DNA of 48,559 nucleotides from JADGHX01 sp035760965 (lineage in GTDB: Bacteria > Pseudomonadota > Gammaproteobacteria > Steroidobacterales > Steroidobacteraceae): NCBI GenBank assembly GCA_035760965.1, contig DASTRY010000095.1, forward strand, positions 1 through 48,559. Reading direction: 5' to 3'. The translations under genes were made by a program, and so were the position numbers. Under the pieces are notes generated by a model. That model worked only from the letters and a program-made list of their open reading frames with translations. It was not told the origin of the DNA and made no database searches. Shown in pieces: positions 42,245 to 48,559 of the stretch; positions within the stretch are counted from its first letter, which is position 1, and every line of letters starts with the position of its first letter.

Positions 42245-43336
42245 TCATTTCGTACGTGCGCCGTACTCCATGTCGGCGAGCGTCTCGGCGAGCTGCGCGC
42301 CGCGCTGAGCGCCGCCGAGCAGCTCACCATGAAGAATCTTCAGCAAGAGGGCGGAAGTGATGTTGCCGCCTGAAAGCACCACGCCCACGCGCTGGCGCAC
42401 GAGCCGGCGCCGCAGCTGCAGCGCCCCGGCCAGCGCGGCCGCGCCTGCACCTTCCGCGAGCTGATGCAAGGTTTCCGCGAGCGTGCGAATGGCGCCCGCG
42501 ATCTCCGCTTCGCTCACTTCGATGACGTCGTCGAGAACCTCCCGCAGGATGTCGACCGTGTGCGGCGAGGGGACGCGGGTGGCGAGGCCGTCGGCGATCG
42601 TTTCTGCGACCGGCACTTCACGGATCTCGCCGGTGCGCCAGGCGCGGGCGATCGCCGGCGCGGCGCTCGACTGCACGCCAATTACCCGGGTATGCGGTGA
42701 CAGTGCCTTGAAAACGAGACCCATGCCGGCCGCGAGACTGCCGCCGCCCACCGGCACGAACACCGAATCGAGCGGTTGCGAGGCCTGATCGAGCATCTCG
42801 AGCGCGACCGTCGCGTAGCCCGCGATGAGGTGCGGCTCGCGCGAGGGATGCACCGCGATGGCGCCGGTGCGTTGCGCATGCTCCACGGCGGCGTCCCATG
42901 CCGCATCGAAGTCGTGGCCCGCGACTCGGACGGTGGCGCCCAGCGCTTCGATGGCCGCGCTCTTGTCCGGATTGTTGCCTTCGGGGACGAACACCACGCA
43001 GGACACGCCGTAACGCTGCGCGGCGTAGGCCAACGACTGGCCATGATTGCCGCGCGTTGCCGTCACGACGCCTCGCGCGCGCTGCTCGGGAGTGAGATTG
43101 GCGATGAAATTCAGCCCACCGCGCAGCTTGAACGAACCGAGCGGAAGAGCGTTCTCGAGCTTCACGTGCACCTCGGCACCGACGCGCTTCGAGAGCAGCG
43201 GATGAGTGACGAGGGGAGTGGGCGTGAGGCTGCGCGACAAGAGCCGGCGCGCGGCCACGATATCGTCGAAGTGGACATCGCCGAGTCGCCGATCGAGAGT
43301 CGGCGTCAGGTCTCGGGCTTGTTCGGCGATGTCCAT
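42245..43336 (-). CDS. ilvA: threonine ammonia-lyase without regulatory domain
   Basis: 363 residues, PLP fold type II: Schiff-base lysine in LPLGSFKLRGGLNF, ATRGNHGQSLAYAAQ, VPVGGGSLAAGMGLVF and LSGGNITS. It deaminates threonine to 2-oxobutanoate for isoleucine. Biosynthetic IlvA of E. coli is 514 residues with two ACT-like modules; here the protein ends after the catalytic domain, so isoleucine inhibition is not expected in the usual way. Operon position (29 bp after ilvC, 32 bp before leuA) argues for a biosynthetic, not catabolic, role. Serine-dehydratase activity is an alternative. Confidence 0.9.
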   Translation of the reverse strand: MDIAEQARDLTPTLDRRLGDVHFDDIVAARRLLSRSLTPTPLVTHPLLSKRVGAEVHVKLENALPLGSFKLRGGLNFIANLTPEQRARGVVTATRGNHGQSLAYAAQRYGVSCVVFVPEGNNPDKSAAIEALGATVRVAGHDFDAAWDAAVEHAQRTGAIAVHPSREPHLIAGYATVALEMLDQASQPLDSVFVPVGGGSLAAGMGLVFKALSPHTRVIGVQSSAAPAIARAWRTGEIREVPVAETIADGLATRVPSPHTVDILREVLDDVIEVSEAEIAGAIRTLAETLHQLAEGAGAAALAGALQLRRRLVRQRVGVVLSGGNITSALLLKILHGELLGGAQRGAQLAETLADMEYGARTK

Positions 43337-43365
43337 CGAGGATGTCCGTTACCGAGCCGGCTCGT

Positions 43366-44361
43366 TCAGGCTCGTTTGTCGTTCAGCCACGGCATGCGCG
43401 CGCGCAGCTGCGCGCCGACCTTCTCGATCGGGTGGTTCAGGTCCTTGTTCATGAGCTCCTTGTAGACGGGCTTGCCGGCCTTGTTCTCCTCGATCCAGCG
43501 CTTGGCGAAGCGGCCCTTGCGGATGTCGTCGAGAATCTTGCCCATCTCCTTCTTCGCGCGATCGTTGACGACGCGCGGGCCGCTGATGAGGTCGCCCCAC
43601 TTCGCCGTCTCGCTGATGAACTCGTGCATCTTCGTGATGCCGCCTTCGTGCAGCAGGTCGACGATGAGCTTCAGCTCGTGCAGCACTTCGTAGTACGCCA
43701 CCTCGGGCTGATAGCCGGCTTCCACCAGCGTCTCGAAGCCCTTCACGACCAGCTCGGTGGCACCACCGCAGAGCACGGCCTGCTCGCCGAAGAGGTCGGT
43801 CTCCGTCTCCTCGGCGAAGGTCGTCTCGAGCACGCCGCCGCGCGTGCCGCCGATGCCGTGCGCATAAGCGAGCGCCTTGCCGTGCGCCTTGCCGGTGGCA
43901 TCCTGCGAAACGGCGATGAGACACGGCACGCCGCGGCCCTGCTGATACTGGCGGCGCACGAGATCGCCGGGACCTTTCGGCGCGATCAGCACGACGTCCA
44001 AGTCCTTGCGCGGTGTGATCTGCTTGAAGTGAATGTTGAAGCCGTGCGCGAAGAGGAGGGTGGCGCCCTTCTTCAGGCTCTTCTCGATTTCGGCGTACAG
44101 CGCCTGCTGGGCGAGGTCCGGCACCAACATCGCCACGAGATCCGCGCCCTGGGCGGCGGCGACGGGCTCGGCGACGGCGAGACCTTCCTTCTTCGCTTTC
44201 TTCCAGCCCTTGCCGTTCTTGCGCACGCCCACGACGACGTCGAAGCCCGAGTCCTTCAGGTTCAGCGCGTGCGCGCGGCCCTGGCTGCCGTAACCGAGGA
44301 TGGCAATCCGAGCGCCTTTGAGCGCCTTCTTGTCGACGTCTTTCTGCCCATACAGCTTCAT
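43366..44361 (-). CDS. ilvC: ketol-acid reductoisomerase (NADP+), class I
   Basis: 331 residues, class I length. Rossmann motif ILGYGSQGRAHALNLKDSG, then PKGPGDLVRRQYQQGRGVPCL, the metal-binding ETTFAEETETDLFGEQAVLCGG and EVLHELKLIVDLLHEGG. Converts acetolactate/acetohydroxybutyrate to the dihydroxyacids. ATG 44361 (MKLYGQKDVDKKAL) has GGGAG eight bases upstream; the longer frame to 44409 begins inside the terminator region. First structural gene of the ilv-leu operon, behind the attenuator. Confidence 0.96.
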   Translation of the reverse strand: MKLYGQKDVDKKALKGARIAILGYGSQGRAHALNLKDSGFDVVVGVRKNGKGWKKAKKEGLAVAEPVAAAQGADLVAMLVPDLAQQALYAEIEKSLKKGATLLFAHGFNIHFKQITPRKDLDVVLIAPKGPGDLVRRQYQQGRGVPCLIAVSQDATGKAHGKALAYAHGIGGTRGGVLETTFAEETETDLFGEQAVLCGGATELVVKGFETLVEAGYQPEVAYYEVLHELKLIVDLLHEGGITKMHEFISETAKWGDLISGPRVVNDRAKKEMGKILDDIRKGRFAKRWIEENKAGKPVYKELMNKDLNHPIEKVGAQLRARMPWLNDKRA

Positions 44362-44410
44362 CAATCTGCTCCCGAAGGGGTTGGTACCCAAGCTCTGATC
44401 CGCAAACACG

Positions 44411-44444
44411 AAAAACCCCGCAGCGGCGCCTGGCCGGTGCGGGG
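44411..44444 (-). terminator. attenuator terminator of the ilv-leu operon
   Basis: Minus-strand CCCCGCA (44444-44438) pairs with TGCGGGG (44422-44416), a GC-rich stem with extra pairing inside, followed at once by five T (44415-44411). It lies between the leader ORF and ilvC. An upstream segment GTGCGGGG (minus 44502-44495) is perfectly complementary to CCCCGCAC in the terminator's first arm and would form the competing antiterminator. On the plus strand the same stem is followed by eight T, so it may also work in reverse. Confidence 0.85.
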
Positions 44445-44477
44445 TTTTTTTTACAGCTTCTCTCGCTTTCGCCTAAC

Positions 44478-44606
44478 TCAGGCGCGCACGAGTGCCCCGC
44501 ACTGACGGCTCCTAAGGAGGAGCAGTACGAGAGGCGCTACGAGCAGACCGACGCCGCGACCCGCAATCGGGGACGACAGTGCGACCGGTGCTGCTACAGA
44601 TGCCAC
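44478..44606 (-). CDS. ilv-leu leader peptide (attenuation)
   Basis: 42-codon frame from GTG 44606 to TGA 44480-44478. It contains nine Leu, seven Val (counting the GTG initiator) and one Ile; seven of the Leu lie in the 12-residue run GLLVAPLVLLLL, ending in four consecutive Leu codons (44525-44514). The antiterminator segment starts 11 bases after those codons. A ribosome stalled for charged Leu or Val tRNA would leave that segment free to pair with the terminator arm and allow read-through into ilvC. The initiation codon is uncertain: the frame is open further upstream, no ATG is in frame and no strong Shine-Dalgarno is seen. The call rests on codon content, position and the paired RNA structures. 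Confidence 0.7.
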   Translation of the reverse strand: MASVAAPVALSSPIAGRGVGLLVAPLVLLLLRSRQCGALVRA

Positions 44607-44642
44607 GTGCGGAGACTCAACAAAAAGGGTGAAGATGCCAGG

Positions 44643-44672
44643 ATGTCAGCATATAGACCGCGGGCTTGTCAA
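44643..44672 (-). promoter_or_regulatory. candidate ilv-leu promoter
   Basis: A perfect -35 TTGACA on the minus strand (44672-44667). The -10 is less clear: TGACAT at 18 bp spacing, or TATGCT (44653-44648) at 13 bp. Either start lies 25-40 bp before the leader ORF's GTG. Confidence 0.45.
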
Positions 44673-44824
44673 CGAAACTCGGCACGTACGCCAATCATCG
44701 CCTCGCATCGGCAGGGCATGCGACCGGATGCCAGCGGGACGTGAGTATCTTCCGGGGATTCGCTAATCTCGCGTCCGTTTCCGGCCGCGCCACCCCCCAA
44801 CTCGCTCCCCCGTCACCGCCGAAG

Positions 44825-46207
44825 ATGCTGATCGTCAACGCTGCGCCCGCCAGCCTTCCCGTGTGGCTGCTGAGCGATTCGGAATTACCCAAGTGGCTCA
44901 ACGAGCAGCCCGCCGACGTCGGCGCATGGGTTCGGGCCAACGCGTTCCAGGCCGAGCGCCATCGGGTGCTCGCACTGCCGGGCGCGGGCGGGAGCATCGC
45001 GGGCGCGGTCGTCGGTCTTGGTGCCCTGGGATCGCTCGCCGATCTCAAGCTCTGGCACGTCGCTGGGCTCGCCGATCGGCTTCCTCCTTATACATACCAT
45101 CTCGCGTCCAGCCTGCCGCCGGCGGCGGCTACCCAGCTCGCGGTGGGCTGGCTCGTGGGCGCCTACCGCTTCACCCGGTATAAAGCCGCCCCGACAGCGG
45201 GGCGCGCCACGCTCGTCGCGCCGGCCGGAGCCGACATGGCGTTCGCCGAGGCCACCGCGGCAGCCACGTCGTTCGCACGTGACCTGATCAACACGCCGGC
45301 CAACGACTTGGGACCGGCGGAGCTCGCTCAGGCGGCCGGCGATCTGGCGCGGCGCTTCGAGGCGACCCTCGACGTCATCAGCGGCGACGAATTGAAGCTG
45401 CGCAACTATCCGCTGATCCACGCGGTCGGCGCGGGCAGCCCGCGGCAGCCGCGCCTGATCGATCTTCGATGGGGCAATTCCGGGCCGCGCGTCACGCTGG
45501 TCGGGAAGGGCGTCTGCTTCGACAGCGGCGGTCTCGATATCAAGCCCTCGAGCGGCATGCTGCTCATGAAGAAGGACATGGGCGGCGCCGCCTGTGCGCT
45601 CGGGCTCGCGCAGATGCTCATGCAGCTGAACGCGCCGATTCAGCTGCGCGTGCTGATCCCGGCCGTGGAGAACTCCGTCGACGGCCACTCGTACCGGCCC
45701 GGCGACGTCATCCCCTCGCGCAAGGGCCTCACCGTCGAGATCGGGAACACCGATGCGGAAGGCCGGCTCGTGCTCGCGGATGCGCTCGCCGATGCCGACG
45801 CCGAGAAGCCGGACTTGCTGATCGATCTCGCCACGCTCACCGGCGCCGCGCGCGTCGCGCTCGGCCCCGAGCTGCCCGCGGCCTATTCGACGGACCCGGG
45901 GCTGCTCGATGCGCTGCGCGCCGCCGGCGACGAGGAAGCCGACCCCATCTGGCCGATGCCGCTCTGGTCCGGCTACGACGACGAGCTCACGAGCAAGATC
46001 GCCGATGTCGGCAACGTCTCGGCGGCGCCGTTCGCGGGCTCGCCGATCGCGGCCCTGTTCCTCAAGCGCTTCGTCACCGCGACGCCGCGCTGGCTGCACA
46101 TCGATCTCTATGCGTGGAATGCGAAGGAGCGGCCCGGACGGCCGGTAGGCGCCGAAGCTCAGTGCATCCGCGGGCTCTACCGCTTCATTCGCGCGCGCTG
46201 CGGATGA
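44825..46207 (+). CDS. leucyl aminopeptidase family (M17) protein
   Basis: 460 residues, M17 metallopeptidase: INTPANDLGP, VTLVGKGVCFDSGGLDIKPSSGM, the catalytic-lysine and metal region LLMKKDMGGAAC, and NTDAEGRLVLADAL with the catalytic Arg and metal Asp/Glu. Two-metal aminopeptidases of this family release N-terminal Leu and other residues in the cytoplasm. It resembles the PepB-like/YwaD-length branch more than classical 500-residue PepA. ATG 44825 is chosen because homology begins with MLIVNAAP. Divergent from ilvC; first gene of the operon ending in ilvD. Confidence 0.92.
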   Translation: MLIVNAAPASLPVWLLSDSELPKWLNEQPADVGAWVRANAFQAERHRVLALPGAGGSIAGAVVGLGALGSLADLKLWHVAGLADRLPPYTYHLASSLPPAAATQLAVGWLVGAYRFTRYKAAPTAGRATLVAPAGADMAFAEATAAATSFARDLINTPANDLGPAELAQAAGDLARRFEATLDVISGDELKLRNYPLIHAVGAGSPRQPRLIDLRWGNSGPRVTLVGKGVCFDSGGLDIKPSSGMLLMKKDMGGAACALGLAQMLMQLNAPIQLRVLIPAVENSVDGHSYRPGDVIPSRKGLTVEIGNTDAEGRLVLADALADADAEKPDLLIDLATLTGAARVALGPELPAAYSTDPGLLDALRAAGDEEADPIWPMPLWSGYDDELTSKIADVGNVSAAPFAGSPIAALFLKRFVTATPRWLHIDLYAWNAKERPGRPVGAEAQCIRGLYRFIRARCG

Positions 46208-47082
46208 TCGCCGTCCGGCTGCGCGATCTTCTCCTGCTGATCGGCATCACTTTCATTTGGGGCGTCAATCTCATCACGAGCAAGGTCGGGGTGAGCGAGA
46301 TCCCGCCGATCCTCTTCACGGTGCTGCGCTTTGCGATCGTCGCGCTGCTGCTCGTGCCGGTGCTCCGTATTCATCGCGGCCAGATGGGGACGCTCACGGC
46401 GGCCGCGGTGCTCTCCGGCGCCTTGAATTTCGGGCTGAACTTCGCGGGGTTGCGGCGCGCGACGAACGTCTCCTCCGTCGCCATCATGACGCAGCTCGGC
46501 GTGCCGTTCACGACACTGCTCTCCGTGGCGATGCTCGGCGAGGTCGTGCGCTGGCGCCGGCGCACGGGCATCGCGCTCTCGTTCCTCGGCGTGATCATCA
46601 TGGGATTCGACCCGCAGATCGGGGATCGCTGGGAGAGTGTCGCGCTCGTCGTCGCGTCGGCGTTCTTCGGTGCGCTGGGCCTCATCGTCGTGAAGCGCCT
46701 GCAGGGCTTCACGCCGGCGGAAATCCTCGGCTGGACCTATCTCATCAGCCTGCCGGCCCTGATCGTCACCTCGCTGGTGCTCGAGCATCCGAATTTCAGC
46801 GGCTGGGGCGCCATCTCCTGGCAGGCCTGGGGCGCGCTCCTCTTCTCCGCCATCGTCGCGAGCCTGATCGCGCACACGGGCTACTTTCATCTCGTCCAGC
46901 GCTACCCGGTCACGAGCATCGCGCCGCTGACGACCCTCTCGCCCGTGTTCTCGATCGTGCTAGGCGTCGCGCTGCTCGGGGATCACCTGACCTGGCGCAT
47001 CACCCTCGGCGGTGTATGCACCCTCGTCGGCGTGCTGATCATCACCCTGCGCGAGCGGCGCATCGTGGATCCCGGCGTGTGA
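46204..47082 (+). CDS. EamA/DMT-superfamily permease
   Basis: 292 residues with ten hydrophobic helices in two EamA repeats: start LLLIGITFIWGVNLITSKVG, helix-4 end VAMLGEVVRWRRRTGIALSFLGVIIM, and second-repeat VALLGDHLTWRITLGGVCTLVGVLII. Probable metabolite or amino-acid exporter. Overlaps the aminopeptidase stop by 4 bp (ATGA) and the next gene by 4 bp (GTGA), so it is translated as part of one unit. Confidence 0.9.
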   Translation: MIAVRLRDLLLLIGITFIWGVNLITSKVGVSEIPPILFTVLRFAIVALLLVPVLRIHRGQMGTLTAAAVLSGALNFGLNFAGLRRATNVSSVAIMTQLGVPFTTLLSVAMLGEVVRWRRRTGIALSFLGVIIMGFDPQIGDRWESVALVVASAFFGALGLIVVKRLQGFTPAEILGWTYLISLPALIVTSLVLEHPNFSGWGAISWQAWGALLFSAIVASLIAHTGYFHLVQRYPVTSIAPLTTLSPVFSIVLGVALLGDHLTWRITLGGVCTLVGVLIITLRERRIVDPGV

Positions 47083-48359
47083 GCGCCGTCGTCCGCCCGA
47101 CCGCGGTCGCCGAAGCGATCTATCGCCGCGAGATCGCGCCCTGGGCATTGCTTGGGTTGACGCTCGGCCTCGTCGAGGGCGCAACGGCCGCGGTCCTCGT
47201 GAAGCGCGATTTCGCCGGCGCGGTGCCGCCCGCCGTGCTCAACCTCGCGGTTGCGGTGGTGAGCGGGGCGCCGGCGATGGCCAACGTCGTGAGCTTCGTG
47301 TGGGCGAACGTCGCGTACGGCCGGGAGCGCGTCCGGTTGATGTCGCAACTGCAAGCGGCGTTCGCGCTGCTCGTGGGGCTCATCAGCCTCGCGCCGCGCG
47401 GCGCGGGCGGCCTCGGCCTGACCGTTGTAGCCGTGCTACTCGCGCGCTCGATGTGGTCCGGCGTGCTCACGGTGCGCGCGGCCATGTGGACCGCGAACTA
47501 TCCGCGCAACGTCCTCGCGCGCATCACCGGCCGCATCGTCGTCGTGAGCTATCTGGCCGTGGCCGCGTCCGCCGGTCTGGTGGGCTGGGCGCTGCAGAAA
47601 TCCCGGGTGGATCCGCGCTGGGTGTACGCCGGCGGCGCGCTGGCAGGGTTGCTCGCGGCCTGGCTCTACCGCGAGACACGTGTCCGGCGTCAATTCCGCC
47701 TGCTCGCCGAGGAAACGACGAGCGGCGCGCGCCGGCAGGTCTTCAGCCTGCGCATGGTCCGCCAGATCCTGGCGGAGGATCCGTCGTATCGGGAGTACAT
47801 GTTCTGGATGGGGCTCTTCGGGGCCGGGAACCTCGTGCTCATCGCACAACTCGTAGTCATATTTGCCGATCAGTTGCATCTCTCGAGCGGCGTCCAGATC
47901 GGGCTGCTCTCCGTCGTTCCCATGCTGGCCTTGCCGCTCTTCACGCCCTGGTGGGCACGACTGTTCGACGGTTCTCACGTTGTTGCGTACCGTGCACGGC
48001 AGGGTTGGGCGCTGGTCATCGCGACGATAGTTATGTGCCTAGCTACGTTCACTGGATGGCTGCCTCTACTCTGGTTCGGTGCGATCGTGCTCGGCTCGGC
48101 CAACGCAGGTGCTAATCTTGGCTGGAATCTCGGCCACAATGATTTCGCATCCATCGGCCGAGCCCAGCACTACATGGGGGTTCACGTTACGTTGACCGGG
48201 GTGCGCGGGGCGATAGCGCCACCGCTTGGGATTCTCTTTTACGAGGCGCTCGAAACGCTTCGTGCCGGCGCCGGACGCTACGCGCTCGTGCTGCCGCTCG
48301 CTCTCACCACCCTCGGTGCCATCGGCTTCAACCTGATGCGAAGAGAGCTGCACAAATGA
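47079..48359 (+). CDS. MFS-like membrane protein
   Basis: 426 residues with about 11-12 transmembrane segments; the layout (start APWALLGLTLGLVEGATAAVLVKR, a central charged loop around residues 195-230, GLLSVVPMLALPLFTPWWARLFD after it) is that of a major facilitator. I do not recognise the subfamily and no substrate can be given. GTG 47079 overlaps the EamA stop; the 274-codon upstream extension of the frame is antisense-type filler within the two preceding genes. Its stop overlaps the ilvD start. Confidence 0.8.
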   Translation: MSAVVRPTAVAEAIYRREIAPWALLGLTLGLVEGATAAVLVKRDFAGAVPPAVLNLAVAVVSGAPAMANVVSFVWANVAYGRERVRLMSQLQAAFALLVGLISLAPRGAGGLGLTVVAVLLARSMWSGVLTVRAAMWTANYPRNVLARITGRIVVVSYLAVAASAGLVGWALQKSRVDPRWVYAGGALAGLLAAWLYRETRVRRQFRLLAEETTSGARRQVFSLRMVRQILAEDPSYREYMFWMGLFGAGNLVLIAQLVVIFADQLHLSSGVQIGLLSVVPMLALPLFTPWWARLFDGSHVVAYRARQGWALVIATIVMCLATFTGWLPLLWFGAIVLGSANAGANLGWNLGHNDFASIGRAQHYMGVHVTLTGVRGAIAPPLGILFYEALETLRAGAGRYALVLPLALTTLGAIGFNLMRRELHK

Positions 48360-48559
48360 CCGCCGACGGACCGAGCGCCAAGCGCTCGCGCCCCCGCGCG
48401 CAGCGGCAAGCCGACACGCGCGCGTACTCGCGCCTGGTCGTCGACGGCGTGAAGCAGGCGCCCGCGCGCGCGATGCTCCGCGCGGTCGGCTTCGAGGAAG
48501 GCGACTTCGGCAAGCCGCAGATCGGCATCGCCTCGACCTGGGCCAATCTCACGCCGTGC
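48356..48559 (+). CDS. ilvD: dihydroxy-acid dehydratase, 5' part (runs off the window)
   Basis: 68 codons to the window edge. After a basic ~25-residue lead the sequence is typical IlvD: RLVVDGVKQAPARAMLRAVG, then KPQIGIASTWANLTPC, whose Cys is the first iron-sulfur ligand. Removes water from dihydroxyacids in Ile and Val synthesis. ATG overlaps the preceding stop (ATGA), so ilvD is the fourth coupled gene of an operon divergent from ilvC-leu. Incomplete here, about 68 of ~610 residues. Confidence 0.92.
   Translation, partial: MTADGPSAKRSRPRAQRQADTRAYSRLVVDGVKQAPARAMLRAVGFEEGDFGKPQIGIASTWANLTPC

Noticed and set aside
44445..44452. T8 run after the ilv stem as a plus-strand terminator
   Set aside because: No plus-strand gene lies upstream of it; the functional reading is the minus-strand attenuator, though it may stop antisense transcription.

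Overview
The window is about 66% GC, densely packed chromosomal DNA from a gammaproteobacterium, most likely of the Xanthomonadales/Nevskiales/Steroidobacteraceae side. The pointers are a fused aspartokinase-diaminopimelate decarboxylase, a SAM-I riboswitch in front of metX, bifunctional HisB and HisIE in one his operon, and an ilvC-ilvA-leuA block. This placement is inferred from gene content only. No rRNA, tRNA, CRISPR array or intact insertion sequence was recognised.

Layout. 1-5.3 kb: ComB-like phosphatase, a membrane protein, the cstA-ybdD carbon-starvation transporter pair, divergent from a YedK/HMCES (SRAP) gene that converges on a small zinc-ribbon gene carrying a near-consensus LexA box. 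5.35-8 kb: a gene-poor accessory patch with inverted repeats, a REP-associated (RAYT) transposase whose HUH motif is damaged, and a frameshifted PIN-like toxin remnant. 8-19 kb: orphan ACT-domain protein, alkyladenine DNA glycosylase, LysM/L,D-transpeptidase, soluble histidine kinase plus FixJ-type regulator, glgC, ECF sigma/anti-sigma pair, a large membrane-bound spermidine-synthase-like protein and a SAM hydrolase. 19-25 kb: small acidic protein, lysAC, PBP1b and a TPR lipoprotein.

25-33.4 kb: a minus-strand histidine operon, yerC-hisG-hisD-hisC-hisB-hisH-hisA-hisF-hisIE (then an EamA permease), nearly all genes overlapping or within 2 bp; hisF appears to start at ATT. 33.4-36.3 kb: promoter, SAM-I riboswitch, metX and metB on the plus strand. 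36.6-44.4 kb: minus-strand branched-chain operon ilvC-ilvA-leuA-ilvE-leuC-leuD-leuB, preceded by a previously unlisted short leader ORF rich in Leu and Val codons and a terminator with a competing 8-bp pairing: a classical attenuator. 44.8 kb-end: divergent, 4-bp-overlapping plus-strand operon of a leucyl-aminopeptidase-like enzyme, EamA permease, MFS-like protein and the 5' end of ilvD.

The right-hand 30 kb is thus an amino-acid supersite (Lys/DAP, His, Met, Leu/Ile/Val) with three different control devices readable from sequence: a TrpR-family regulator with an overlapping palindrome (his), a riboswitch (met), and ribosome-mediated attenuation (ilv-leu). Acetolactate synthase (ilvBN/GM) is the one missing branched-chain step.
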